In this document: in pieces, positions 41,094 through 50,290 of the stretch | Numbering within the stretch: the first letter of the stretch is position 1 | Layout of the letters: each line of letters opens with the position of its first letter | Origin: CBDCIS01 sp965217565 | Lineage (GTDB): Bacteria; Chloroflexota; Dehalococcoidia; Lucifugimonadales; CATOSD01 | Length of the DNA stretch: 64,000 nucleotides | NCBI GenBank assembly: GCA_965217565.1 | Contig: CBDCIS010000003.1 | Location: 372,001 to 436,000, forward strand | Direction: 5' to 3' | Program-made: the position numbers and the translations under genes | The notes under the pieces: generated by a model | Told to the model about the DNA's origin: nothing | What the model saw: the letters and a program-made list of their open reading frames with translations, nothing else | The model's database searches: none

Positions 41094-42095
41094 ATGACAA
41101 ATCAGAATCGAGAATTTGACCTGCGGCAGAGGCTTCTGGACAAGAGTCTAGAGGCATACATCCTTGCCCTGGAGACGATAAACAGATTGACGATACAGTA
41201 TCGAGTGGAGACCTTTTGCTTCCTATTTTGCAACGCCTGGGAGCTGTTGCTGAAAGCTAAGATTCTAACCGCCTCGGGTAACGATGATTCAATCTACTAT
41301 CCGAATCGGCAGGGAGGAACGCGAAGGACCTTATCGTTGCGCGATTCCCTGAATCGGCTCGTTCCAAAACCGCAAGACCCAATGCGGCGCAACTTGCAGC
41401 GCATTGTGGAACTACGTGACGAGTCGGTTCACCTGACTATCGACCGGATTCCGGTGGATGTAATGTGTCTCTTCCAGGCTGGAGTGGTCAACTATCATAG
41501 ACAATTGAACAGGTGGTTTGGCAGATCTCTCTCAAACAGAGTCTCCGTTGGGATGATGAGCATTGTTTACGACAGAAGTCCGGAGCAGTGGGATATGGCA
41601 AATAGTCAACTGCGCCAACAGTACGGCCAAGAGACGTTCACATATCTCGCTGAATACTGCGCGAAGCTCAAGGGTGACTTTGAGCAGTCGCAACGGTCTA
41701 CCGAGTTCTCAATTGGTATCGAGTATAGGCTTGTGCTCACCAAGAGACAGGATGATGGTGACATAATGCTTGCTGGCGGATCTACAGATTGCGAACCTAC
41801 GCAAGTGGTACATGTTGCACGAGATTCTAGTGAAACGCATCCGCATCGTCAGCTAGAGTTGTTGCAACGAATAAAATCAGAGCTTCCCGAATTGCGCGTA
41901 AACCAACATGACATTTATTGTATCAACAAGGTCTATGGGATTAAATCCAATCCTGCCTACTTCTATCAAGGCAAAGTTAGAGGATCTCCTGGGCAATATA
42001 GCGAATCGTATGCGGAGTGGGTCATCGGTCGATTCCGTCAAGACGATCAATTCTTCCAATTGACGAGGGAAAAGGCAAAGGAGAAGGGCAGATGA
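41094..42095 (+). CDS. DUF3644 protein, HEPN-like
   Basis: A 333-residue protein of the DUF3644 family. The N-terminal half is helical (LDKSLEAYILALETINRLTI, FLFCNAWELLLKAKIL) and includes ELRDESVHL, an Rx4H motif (Arg108, His113) like the catalytic motif of HEPN ribonucleases. It lies 23 bases after the fused hsdMS stop on the same strand, so it is probably part of the restriction locus. Proteins of this family recur next to restriction-modification genes, where a back-up abortive-infection role has been proposed. No ribosome site is evident before the ATG. Function by position, not shown. Confidence 0.75.
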   Translation: MTNQNREFDLRQRLLDKSLEAYILALETINRLTIQYRVETFCFLFCNAWELLLKAKILTASGNDDSIYYPNRQGGTRRTLSLRDSLNRLVPKPQDPMRRNLQRIVELRDESVHLTIDRIPVDVMCLFQAGVVNYHRQLNRWFGRSLSNRVSVGMMSIVYDRSPEQWDMANSQLRQQYGQETFTYLAEYCAKLKGDFEQSQRSTEFSIGIEYRLVLTKRQDDGDIMLAGGSTDCEPTQVVHVARDSSETHPHRQLELLQRIKSELPELRVNQHDIYCINKVYGIKSNPAYFYQGKVRGSPGQYSESYAEWVIGRFRQDDQFFQLTREKAKEKGR

Positions 42096-42321
42096 AAACT
42101 CTCCAACGCAGGATTAGAACAACGGCTGGAAACGTTAGCAGCGACTCGATTGTTGCCCTTTAGATGATAGTCCAAGACACTATCGCCCGCGTGTGGGTCG
42201 AATGACGCTGGAACCCCCGGAATCCCGAATTGCGGGATGGAGCCATACATCCGCCGCTCCAAAACTAACTGCCCCAACTTGATGCCAAATCCCGGACGGT
42301 CGCTCGCCCTGAACACCCCTG

Positions 42322-42350
42322 TTGACACACCCGCACACCTGTGCTATCCT
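42322..42350 (+). promoter_or_regulatory. Strong sigma-70-type promoter at the head of repeat copy B
   Basis: Perfect TTGACA, a 17-base spacer and TATCCT. Transcription would start near 42357 and run into the dispersed repeat, 450 bases before the next gene. Confidence 0.6.
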
Positions 42351-42650
42351 GCATCTAACGTCGTTCGACAAAACCAGAGCCCATCGGAGGCCACAAGTAG
42401 CAAATATCCCTGAATCATCAGATCCTGATTCTGACGACGGTGCAAACCCCGCAGAAAACAGGGTGGCATTTCATTGCAAACAGCCGCGAACCTACCGCAT
42501 TTCCAGGCAGAACACTGGTAAGCATCCTGCAAAATTCCAGACACCCCAAGTAGGGATGCATTAGAATCATGAGAATAAGACCACCCACAGGGCTTTTGCC
42601 GTCAGCGAGTACATCCCGAGTCTGACAACGCCTGCACGCGAACAATCGAA
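42322..42650 (+). repeat. Dispersed non-coding repeat, copy B; candidate small RNA locus
   Basis: Shares promoter and ordered blocks with 21470-21910: CATTTC...CAGCCGCGA (42469-42488), CATTTCCA, ACCCCAAGTAGGGATG (42543-42558), ACCACCCACAGGGC, CAGCGA, ACATCC, then TCTGACAACGCC and CGAACAATCGAAAGACCCC (to about 42657). Here the last blocks follow directly, while copy A has 120 extra bases. A CCCGCC/GGCGGG hairpin (about 42655-42673) with TTTG after it may end the unit. No conserved reading frame. The stretch 42096-42321 before it shows no gene. Confidence 0.55.
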
Positions 42651-42803
42651 AGACCCCGCCCTCTTTGGCGGGCGCGGTTTGCAACATTGTCACGCCGGTG
42701 GTATCATGCCTGCCATTCGTGACATCGCCCCCTCCGTGGAGGGTGAGAGCTTGAGTTGGGGTGACGCTGAATTGGCGGCTGAACGCAAGAGGTTCATCTC
42801 TGC

Positions 42804-44189
42804 ATGAGCTGGCAGGCATGGGCTTACACGGGCGTTATCGTCGTGGCCCTTGCCTTTGTTATCGTGCTAGCGAATCAGGGTATTGTGCAGAGCGTCATCT
42901 ATTCGGACGAAGTTTCCGTTCGGCTTCACGCCTCTTCAACGAGGTATATCCTCGGAGAGAGCGTTAAACTCGATGCGACGCTGGGGTTGGCCGACGGAGT
43001 GATAACGCGAATAAACGATGCCTCCCTCGACGTAAAGGGGCAGCGCGCCTTTAGTGTAGAGCTTCCCCTGGCAGACGGCGAAGACTGTTCGTTGGGTGAT
43101 GGCGCGGGCGGAACGTTGTGCGCCACTGTGGAGGCCGACGGAGTGGACCGCTTGGGCGCCGAGCCTTCCCTTGGGCTTGAATTCAAGGGGATAGGCAAGG
43201 GGCTTGAGTTCAAGGGGATAGGCAAGAGGCTGGAGTTCAAGGGGATAGGCGAGGGCGCCGCTATCAGGATAGCCATCGAATGGTCTCCCACGGCCGCGAC
43301 GTCCACCCTGGGAAGCTATGAGGCGAAGGTTACGGTGAGAACCGGCCCCTCCCTCGCCGAATTGAGCGAGAGCGAGGTGGTAGCCTTCTCGATTGGCGCC
43401 ACGACGCCAACGCACACTCCCACACCGACGCTGACGCCTACCCCGACTCACACACTTACACCCACACCGACACCGTCGCCATCGCCCACACCGACCAATA
43501 CGTCCGTGCCACCGCCGCCTCCGCCGCCTCCGCCTCCGCCTCCGCCAGCAACCTCTACACCAACTCCATCGCCTACGCCTACGCTGACGCCAACCCCAAC
43601 CCCAACCCCGACGCCTACGCCTACGCTGACGCCAACCCCAACCCCAACCCCGACGCCTACGCCTACGCCTACGCTGACGCCAACCCCAACCCCGACGCCT
43701 ACGCCTACGCCGACCCAAACACATACGCCGTCACCGTCGCCTACGCCCACACCGACGCTGACCCCAACACCGACTCACACGCTTACACCCACACCGACGC
43801 TGGCGCCCACTTTTACGGCTACCCCAACGCCGACGGCGCCTCCTACCGCCACGCCTTCGCCCGTACCATCGGCTACGCCCACGGTCACACCGACTGCCAC
43901 GCCTTCGCCCGTGCCGTCGGCTACGCCGACCGCGATCCCTGCGCCCTCGCCAACTCCGTTTCCTACGCCAATGGAAGCGGCTGCCAACACAGGCACACCG
44001 GCTGCAACCACGGCCAACCGCGCCGCGCCCAGCGAGCCAGAGCCGCCACGGCCGACGGCTGCGACCACGCCTCTGCCCGTTGCCTCCGACGCCGGCCTGT
44101 TCGGCGTCAGAGGCGTGATCGCCCTGGCAGTGGGGGCGCTTGCGGTAGCCGGTGTCGCTCTGGTCATCCTTCGTTTACGCCCTTTCTGA
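42804..44189 (+). CDS. Exported Pro/Thr-rich surface protein with two membrane helices, function unknown
   Basis: A 461-residue protein with an N-terminal hydrophobic helix (residues 5-28), a beta-rich domain (about 35-200) with two cysteines (EDCSLGDGAGGTLC), a 9-residue motif LEFKGIGKx repeated three times near 126-152, then a long linker of PTPT/TLTPTPTP units with a run of 13 prolines, and a C-terminal helix (about 435-458) with a short basic end. It is likely anchored at both ends or at the C-terminus and projects a rigid stalk. Comparable stalks occur in other proteins of this window. Repeat number probably varies. No family recognised. Confidence 0.7.
   Translation: MSWQAWAYTGVIVVALAFVIVLANQGIVQSVIYSDEVSVRLHASSTRYILGESVKLDATLGLADGVITRINDASLDVKGQRAFSVELPLADGEDCSLGDGAGGTLCATVEADGVDRLGAEPSLGLEFKGIGKGLEFKGIGKRLEFKGIGEGAAIRIAIEWSPTAATSTLGSYEAKVTVRTGPSLAELSESEVVAFSIGATTPTHTPTPTLTPTPTHTLTPTPTPSPSPTPTNTSVPPPPPPPPPPPPPATSTPTPSPTPTLTPTPTPTPTPTPTLTPTPTPTPTPTPTPTLTPTPTPTPTPTPTQTHTPSPSPTPTPTLTPTPTHTLTPTPTLAPTFTATPTPTAPPTATPSPVPSATPTVTPTATPSPVPSATPTAIPAPSPTPFPTPMEAAANTGTPAATTANRAAPSEPEPPRPTAATTPLPVASDAGLFGVRGVIALAVGALAVAGVALVILRLRPF
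43176..43256. repeat. Three 27-bp tandem repeats
   Basis: CTTGAATTCAAGGGGATAGG-type unit repeated three times in frame, encoding LEFKGIGKx. Only two or three bases differ between units, so the duplication is recent. Confidence 0.85.
43400..43830. repeat. Low-complexity ACGCCTACG/CCAACCCC tandem array
   Basis: Short units (ACGCCTACGCTGACGCCAAC and variants) encode the PTPT linker; a CCGCCTCCG stretch within it encodes polyproline. A region prone to slippage and assembly error. Confidence 0.85.
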
Positions 44190-44397
44190 GCCGCATCGGG
44201 CTGGCGCTCCACTGTTGAGGCAGTCGAACCAAGCCCAATACTCCGCTCAATGCCATTGCTTGCGACAACCCCTTGCGTTAATATATCCAGAGTGTTTCCA
44301 GGCTCGCGCAAGCGGCAGTGACCAGCCAACTTGCTGTGTCATGGGAACGCGCTTCAAAGGGGGTAGATTTATGCTCTGCGTCTCGAGGGAACGGTAG

Positions 44398-46359
44398 ATG
44401 ATTTCGGAAATCGCGGTATGGCTGATACTCTTCTTGCCGCTCGCCTCCTTTGTCATCAGCGCCCTCGTCATACGCCCCTTCTTCAACCGTTACTCCTCCC
44501 TCGCCGGACTCCTCACCATCCTGGCGGTTGGCGTCGCGTTCGCCATTTCGCTATGGGCATTGGCGAGCGTCGTTAACGGCCACGGAAACGTAGCTTTCCC
44601 CAGCCATTCGTGGCTCGAAGTCGGCAATTTCACGTTTACGATAGGCATCCTCCTCGACCCCTTGACCGCCATAATGCTCGTCGTAGTCAGCGGCGTCAGC
44701 CTGATGGTGCAGATATACTCGATGGGCTACATGAAGGGCGACCCGGGCTTCGCGCGCTACTATGCCTACATGTCCCTTTTCACGGCCTCGATGCTGGGGT
44801 TGGTGCTCGCGAGCAACGTCATCCAACTCTTCGTGTTCTGGGAGCTCGTAGGACTGGGATCGTACCTGCTGATAGGCTTCTGGTACCAGAGGCCCGCGGC
44901 GGCGGCCGCCGCGAAGAAGGCGTTTGTGATGACCCGGCTCGGCGACTTCGGGTTCCTGCTGGCGATAATGTACCTGTTCTTCAATGCCGACGCCTTCATG
45001 TCGCAGGGGCTCGACCCATTCGTCATCACAGACATCTACCAGGCCGTTGACGGGGGACTCATCGCGGCGGGGGTCGCCGCCTGGATCGCGATCGGCCTCT
45101 TCGCGGGCGCGGCCGGCAAGTCGGCCCAATTCCCGCTCCACACGTGGCTGCCCGACGCGATGGAGGGCCCCACTCCGGTTAGCGCGCTGATACACGCCGC
45201 CACGATGGTTGCCGCCGGGGTGTTCCTGGTGGCGCGCTTCCTGCCAGTGTTCGAGCTCTCGCCTGCTGCGATGAACCTCGTGGCTATCATCGGGGGCGTT
45301 ACCGCCATCTTCGCCGCTTCTATGGGGCTGGTGGCGACCGACATCAAGCGCGTGCTGGCATACTCGACCGTGAGCCAGCTCGGATACATGATGCTCGCGC
45401 TGGGCGTTGGCGCTTACGGCCCGGCCCTGTTCCACCTGTTCACCCACGCCTTCTTCAAGGCGCTGCTCTTCCTCGGCTCCGGCAGCGTAAACCATGCCAC
45501 GGGAACCTTCGACATGCGCTACATGGGAGGGCTACGGAAGGTCATGCCCTGGACCTACGCCACCTTCCTGATAGGCGGCCTGAGCCTCGCGGGAATCTTT
45601 CCGCTGGCGGGGTTCTGGAGCAAGGACGAAATACTGGCCCACGCCTGGGCGGGCGGCGGCGTAAGCCAACTGGTGTTCTGGCTTGCCCTGATAGCCACCT
45701 TTATGACGGCCTTCTACATATTCCGCGCCCTGTTCATGACATTCGAGGGTGAGTTCAAGGGCGGCTCCGACGCCGATCCCGACGCCCAGCCGCACGGCGA
45801 AGTCCATCTCGCCGAATCGCCCACCGTCATGGTCGCGCCGCTCCTGCCCCTGGCGGTGGCCTCGATTGTCGCGGGCTTCCTGGTCAACCCGCTCATAGAC
45901 CTTGGCATCGTGCCGGCGCACTGGCTTTCGCACTTCCTCGGTACGGGGCCCGTGCACGTGGAGTCAGCGGGCTTCAACTTAATCGTGGCGTTTGTGTCCA
46001 GCGTGCTCGCCGTGGCGGGGATTGGCCTCGCCTACTTGATGTACGTGAGAAAGGTCATCTCGCCGGAGCGAATGGGGCAGCGGTTAAGGGCAGTTCACGT
46101 CCTGCTGTCACGCAAGTACTACATGGACGAGGCTTACGAGGGAGTCGTGGTCATTCGCTCATTCTATGGGGGTCTGGCCCGCGCGCTGGACTGGGCAGAC
46201 AGGGCCATTGTTGACAAGGTGGCAAACGACATCGGATGGATCGGCGCGAACGTCGGTACCGCGATGCGCCAGGCGCAGACAGGCCAGCTTCAGGGCTACG
46301 GCATAGCCATCTCGGCGGGTATCCTGGTCATTTTCGGTATCTATCTGTTGTTCCAATAG
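44398..46359 (+). CDS. nuoL: NADH-quinone oxidoreductase subunit L (NuoL)
   Basis: The distal proton-pumping antiporter-like subunit of complex I, 653 residues with about 16 membrane helices and the long lateral helix near the C-terminus. Family segments: MVQIYSMGYMKGDPGFARYY, the pump-channel Glu in FWELVGLGSYLLIGFWY, KSAQFPLHTWLPDAMEGPTP with the key Lys, and VSALIHAATMVAAGVFLVAR. GAGGGAA precedes the ATG. First of nuoL-nuoM-nuoN, separated by 14 and 6 bases; nuoA-K lie outside the window. Confidence 0.96.
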   Translation: MISEIAVWLILFLPLASFVISALVIRPFFNRYSSLAGLLTILAVGVAFAISLWALASVVNGHGNVAFPSHSWLEVGNFTFTIGILLDPLTAIMLVVVSGVSLMVQIYSMGYMKGDPGFARYYAYMSLFTASMLGLVLASNVIQLFVFWELVGLGSYLLIGFWYQRPAAAAAAKKAFVMTRLGDFGFLLAIMYLFFNADAFMSQGLDPFVITDIYQAVDGGLIAAGVAAWIAIGLFAGAAGKSAQFPLHTWLPDAMEGPTPVSALIHAATMVAAGVFLVARFLPVFELSPAAMNLVAIIGGVTAIFAASMGLVATDIKRVLAYSTVSQLGYMMLALGVGAYGPALFHLFTHAFFKALLFLGSGSVNHATGTFDMRYMGGLRKVMPWTYATFLIGGLSLAGIFPLAGFWSKDEILAHAWAGGGVSQLVFWLALIATFMTAFYIFRALFMTFEGEFKGGSDADPDAQPHGEVHLAESPTVMVAPLLPLAVASIVAGFLVNPLIDLGIVPAHWLSHFLGTGPVHVESAGFNLIVAFVSSVLAVAGIGLAYLMYVRKVISPERMGQRLRAVHVLLSRKYYMDEAYEGVVVIRSFYGGLARALDWADRAIVDKVANDIGWIGANVGTAMRQAQTGQLQGYGIAISAGILVIFGIYLLFQ

Positions 46360-46373
46360 CTTAGGAGAAGAGG

Positions 46374-47900
46374 TTGTCCGGTTTTCCAGGTCTGCTGACC
46401 GCGACGGTGTTCTTGCCGCTGGCTGGGGCCATCGTCATCGTCCTGCTCGCTCGCGGAGACCGCAGCGTGCGCTTCGTCGCGGGAGCGGTCGCGCTGGCGG
46501 ACTTCGCCCTCACAATCGTCGTCTTCTCGCTGTACGACAGGGGCGAGGGCGGCTTCCAACTTGTCGATAAGATCGAGAACTGGATACCGGTGGACTCCTT
46601 CCAGGTGCAGTACTTCCTGGGCGTGGACGGCCTGAGCGCGCCGATGGTGCTGTTGACCGGCCTCCTTGGACTTGTCGCCGTGTTCGGTTCATGGGGCATC
46701 CAACACCGGGTGCGTGAGTACTTCATGTGGCTGTTGGTCTTGCAGACCGCCGTCATGGGCGTGTTTACGTCTCTCGACTTCCTGATGTTCTTCATCTTCT
46801 GGGAGTTGGAGCTCATCCCCATGTTCTTCCTCATCTCCATATGGGGAAGCGGCCGGAAAGAGTACTCGGCCATGAAGTTCGTCATCTTCACCTTCATAGG
46901 CAGCGCGTTCATGCTGGTAGGAATCCTGGCGCTGTTCTTCTCCACGAACCCGCACACCTTCGACATGACCCTCCTGCCGGACTTGCTCAAGAGCGCCAGC
47001 CTGGTGCTGCCGGTCGGCCTCACGTTCACCCTGCTGTTCGTGGCGTTCGCGGTGAAACTGCCAGTGTGGCCCCTGCATACGTGGCTTCCCGACGCGCACA
47101 CCGACGCGCCCACGGCCGCCAGCGTGATGCTCGCGGGAGTTCTACTGAAGATGGGTGCCTACGGCATGATTCGCGTATCCGTTGCGATGTTCCCCGGTGT
47201 GGTCTCGGACGTGGCCTGGCTTATAGCCACCGCGGGCGTCATCAATGTCCTCTACGGCGCCGTGGTGACCCTGCGGCAGACAGACCTCAAGCGGCTAATC
47301 GCGTTCAGCAGCGTAAGCCACATGGGGTTTGTGCTTATAGGCATATCCTCAGTCGTGGGCGTGGCCGGGAGCGTGACGTCCGTGGGGCTGACCGGCGCGT
47401 CGTTGCAGATGTTCACGCACGGCACGATAACCGGGCTTCTCTTCCTGGTGGTCGGTTTCGTATATGATAAGGTTCATACACGCTACATCCCCGACCTGGG
47501 CGGCCTGGCGACGCGAATGCCGCTGCTGGCCTCCGCGCTGTTGCTGGCGGGCCTGGCGTCACTGGGGCTGCCGGGAACGAGCGGGTTCGTCGCTGAGATA
47601 ACCGTGTTCCTGGGCGCGTTCCCGGTGTGGAGCTGGCTCACGGCGTTGGCCGCGTTCGGCGTGGTGCTGGCGGCCGGCTACGTACTGTGGATGATACAGC
47701 GAACCCTGTTCGGCCCCCAGGTGGAGCGTTTCCGCGACGTAAAGGACGCCAGCCCGATTGAGATGCTGCCCGTCGCCGCGCTGGCAATCGCCGTGCTGGT
47801 CGTGGGCATCTATCCGGCGCTCATCTCCGACGTGTTCGCGTCCGGCCTCGAACCCTTGGCCAACTCTCTCCAGGAGGCCGCTGTAGCGAACCTTCGCTAA
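46374..47900 (+). CDS. nuoM: NADH-quinone oxidoreductase subunit M (NuoM)
   Basis: A 508-residue membrane subunit of complex I with about 14 helices, homologous to NuoL. It has the pump residues in FWELELIPMFFLISIWG and KLPVWPLHTWLPDAHTDAPT, followed by SVMLAGVLLKMGAYGMIR and the QTDLKRLIAFSSVSHMGFV segment, all diagnostic of NuoM. The TTG start at 46374 with AGGAG upstream is the only one giving the full first helix. It lies between nuoL and nuoN on the same strand and should be co-translated with them. Confidence 0.96.
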   Translation: MSGFPGLLTATVFLPLAGAIVIVLLARGDRSVRFVAGAVALADFALTIVVFSLYDRGEGGFQLVDKIENWIPVDSFQVQYFLGVDGLSAPMVLLTGLLGLVAVFGSWGIQHRVREYFMWLLVLQTAVMGVFTSLDFLMFFIFWELELIPMFFLISIWGSGRKEYSAMKFVIFTFIGSAFMLVGILALFFSTNPHTFDMTLLPDLLKSASLVLPVGLTFTLLFVAFAVKLPVWPLHTWLPDAHTDAPTAASVMLAGVLLKMGAYGMIRVSVAMFPGVVSDVAWLIATAGVINVLYGAVVTLRQTDLKRLIAFSSVSHMGFVLIGISSVVGVAGSVTSVGLTGASLQMFTHGTITGLLFLVVGFVYDKVHTRYIPDLGGLATRMPLLASALLLAGLASLGLPGTSGFVAEITVFLGAFPVWSWLTALAAFGVVLAAGYVLWMIQRTLFGPQVERFRDVKDASPIEMLPVAALAIAVLVVGIYPALISDVFASGLEPLANSLQEAAVANLR

Positions 47901-47906
47901 CACGAC

Positions 47907-49418
47907 ATGGAAGCCGTCCAACTCACCTCTCACGATTTCTATCTCCTGGCGCCCGAACTGAGCGTGGCGGGACTGGCCGCGCTTGTAATCGTTCTCGATC
48001 TCGTGTTCCGGCGGAAGGGCATCCTTCCGTGGGTGACCGTACTGGGGCTTGCCGTGCCATTGGGGTTCAGCATAGCCTTGTGGTTCACGCTGAACAACGA
48101 CGGCGTGGCCCAGATGGACGGCCTGTTCGGCAGCCTCGTCGTTGATAAGTTCAGCCTCTTCTTCAAGTTCCTGCTGGTGGGCGCCGCCGCGCTGGTGGCG
48201 CTGGTATCGACGGACTACGTCAAGCGGTTCCAACGCTTCCAGGCGGAGTACTACGCGCTAGTGCTGCTCTCGACGACGGGCATGATGCTGCTGGCTTCGA
48301 CGGTGGAGCTTATCACCATCTACATCGCCCTCGAGCTGACGGCGCTGCCTATCGCCGCACTCGCGGCGTTTCTCAGAGACGGCCGCTCCACCGAATCGGG
48401 CCTCAAGTTCCTCATTCTCAGCGCGATTAGCTCCGCGGTCCTGTTGTATGGAATGGTCCTGGTCTATGGGTTTACGGGCACTACCTCGCTCTCGGGCATA
48501 GCCGCCCAGATTGGCGGACTGGACCTCGGCGCGGATACGCCCTTCGGCAGCAACGCGCTGCTCTTCGGGATAGTGCTGATGATAGCGGGCTTCGGCTTCA
48601 AGATAGCGAGCGTGCCGTTTCAGATGTGGGCGCCCGACGTGTACGAAGGCTCACCCACACCGGTAACCGCGTACCTGTCCGTCGCGAGCAAGGCGGCAGG
48701 TTTCGCGGTAATACTGCGGGTCTTTTACATGGCATTTTCGGCAGAGGCGATGAGCCTGGAATGGGCCTCGATATTCGCCGCGCTGAGCGTCCTGTCCATG
48801 ACGGTGGGCAACTTCGTCGCGATTCGCCAGTCCAACATCAAGCGGCTGCTGGCCTACAGCACCATAGCCCACGCCGGTTACCTGATGGTGGGCCTGGCGG
48901 CCGTCGCGTCGAGGACCCCGGAGGGACAGGCCGTCGCTGGCCCCTCCGGGGTGTTGTTCTACCTGGCCGGATATGCGGCCACCAACTTCGCGGCGTTTTC
49001 CACCGTAATCGCCATCTCCAACCGCGTTGGCAGCGACGCGATAGACGACTTCTCCGGCATGGCCCGGCGCGCGCCCTACCTGTCCGCCGTGCTGGGATTC
49101 GCGATGATCTCTCTCATCGGCGTGCCGCCAACTGTGGGGTTCATAACCAAGGTTTACATCTTCGGCGCGGCGGTCGATGCCAACCTGGAGTGGCTCGCGG
49201 TGGCGGGCGTCGTCAACAGCGTCGTGTCGGCCTACTACTACCTGAGAGTGATCAAGGTCATGTACCTGTCGGAGCCTCAATCCGACGAGCCGGTTGGCTC
49301 CGGCCTTCCCCTTCGGCTGGCGATTTTGGGAGCGTTCGCGGGGGTGGCGTTTTTTGGCGTCTATCCGACGCCGCTGCTTGAACTCGCCCGGACCGCGGCC
49401 TCCGTTCTGGTGTCATAG
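47907..49418 (+). CDS. nuoN: NADH-quinone oxidoreductase subunit N (NuoN)
   Basis: A 503-residue complex I membrane subunit with 14 helices. Diagnostic parts are LITIYIALELTALPIAALAAF with the conserved Glu, KIASVPFQMWAPDVYEGSPT and RQSNIKRLLAYSTIAHAGYL. It ends the nuoLMN set. NAD kinase starts two bases after its stop, so the whole NAD-related block may be one operon. Confidence 0.96.
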   Translation: MEAVQLTSHDFYLLAPELSVAGLAALVIVLDLVFRRKGILPWVTVLGLAVPLGFSIALWFTLNNDGVAQMDGLFGSLVVDKFSLFFKFLLVGAAALVALVSTDYVKRFQRFQAEYYALVLLSTTGMMLLASTVELITIYIALELTALPIAALAAFLRDGRSTESGLKFLILSAISSAVLLYGMVLVYGFTGTTSLSGIAAQIGGLDLGADTPFGSNALLFGIVLMIAGFGFKIASVPFQMWAPDVYEGSPTPVTAYLSVASKAAGFAVILRVFYMAFSAEAMSLEWASIFAALSVLSMTVGNFVAIRQSNIKRLLAYSTIAHAGYLMVGLAAVASRTPEGQAVAGPSGVLFYLAGYAATNFAAFSTVIAISNRVGSDAIDDFSGMARRAPYLSAVLGFAMISLIGVPPTVGFITKVYIFGAAVDANLEWLAVAGVVNSVVSAYYYLRVIKVMYLSEPQSDEPVGSGLPLRLAILGAFAGVAFFGVYPTPLLELARTAASVLVS

Positions 49419-49420
49419 CC

Positions 49421-50290
49421 ATGAGTTCAACAGGTCTTATAGGGCTGGTTTACAACTCCCTGGTGCCCGAGGCCCCCGGCTTTGTGGGCTCTCTCGTGGA
49501 CCCGCTGAAGATTCAGGAGCGCTCCTGGAAGAGCGCCGCAGACGAAGTCGAAGTGGTGCGGGACAAGCTCGAAAGCACCTCCTTGATAGTGGTCGCTGGC
49601 GGTGACGGGACCATCCTCAGAACGGTCAGGGCGATTGCCCCGCACTCGATACCTATCGTGGGGGTCAACATGGGGCGGGTTGGGTTCATGACGGAGCTGA
49701 GGGTCGAGGACGCGGTGGAGCGACTGCCCTTCTACATGAACGGCGACCTTCGCATCGAGGAGCGGATGATGCTCGAGGCGAGCGTGACCTCGACAGGATC
49801 GAATATCCCGCGCGTAACGTTGCACTCACTGAACGACGTCGTTGTAGCCGGCGTCGGCGTATCCAGCCTGCTGGACGTTCACACCGAGATAGACGGCGTG
49901 CCGCTCACCAGTTTCCGGGCGGACGCCGTGATAGTCTCGACCGCGACGGGAAGCACGGGATACGCGCTCGCGGCAGGCGGGCCGATTCTGTATCCGGAGG
50001 CCCGGGTCATGCTGGTGCAACCCGTGGCCGCCCACACCGGCCTGCGCGATGGCCTCGTCGTTCCCGACGACTCGGTCGTCGAACTCAGGTCAACCAACGA
50101 ACGACAGGCGATGGTGAGCGCGGACGGTTTCATGAACGCCGATCTGCAACCCGGCGACAGAGTCCTGGTAACTCGCAGCCAGCAGGTGGCGCGGTTTCTG
50201 AGGGCCAGCCCGCCCAGCGCATTCTACACCACGCTCACGCAGCGGCTGGGACTGGTCTATCGCTCCGGGCAGACAGGGGGCGGGCGATGA
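49421..50290 (+). CDS. nadK: NAD kinase
   Basis: A 289-residue ATP-NAD kinase that makes NADP. The GGDGT motif is in LIVVAGGDGTILRTVRA (about residue 62), the substrate site in NMGRVGFMTEL, and TGSTGYALAAGGPI forms the conserved NAD-binding loop. The N-terminus is of normal length. Two bases after nuoN, and its stop overlaps the start of the Nudix gene by four bases (ATGA), indicating tight coupling of NADP supply with respiratory and nucleotide-housekeeping genes. Confidence 0.95.
   Translation: MSSTGLIGLVYNSLVPEAPGFVGSLVDPLKIQERSWKSAADEVEVVRDKLESTSLIVVAGGDGTILRTVRAIAPHSIPIVGVNMGRVGFMTELRVEDAVERLPFYMNGDLRIEERMMLEASVTSTGSNIPRVTLHSLNDVVVAGVGVSSLLDVHTEIDGVPLTSFRADAVIVSTATGSTGYALAAGGPILYPEARVMLVQPVAAHTGLRDGLVVPDDSVVELRSTNERQAMVSADGFMNADLQPGDRVLVTRSQQVARFLRASPPSAFYTTLTQRLGLVYRSGQTGGGR

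Noticed and set aside
43448..43750. Gly/Val-rich frame on the - strand
   Set aside because: It is the complement of the PTPT repeat array; low complexity alone produces it.
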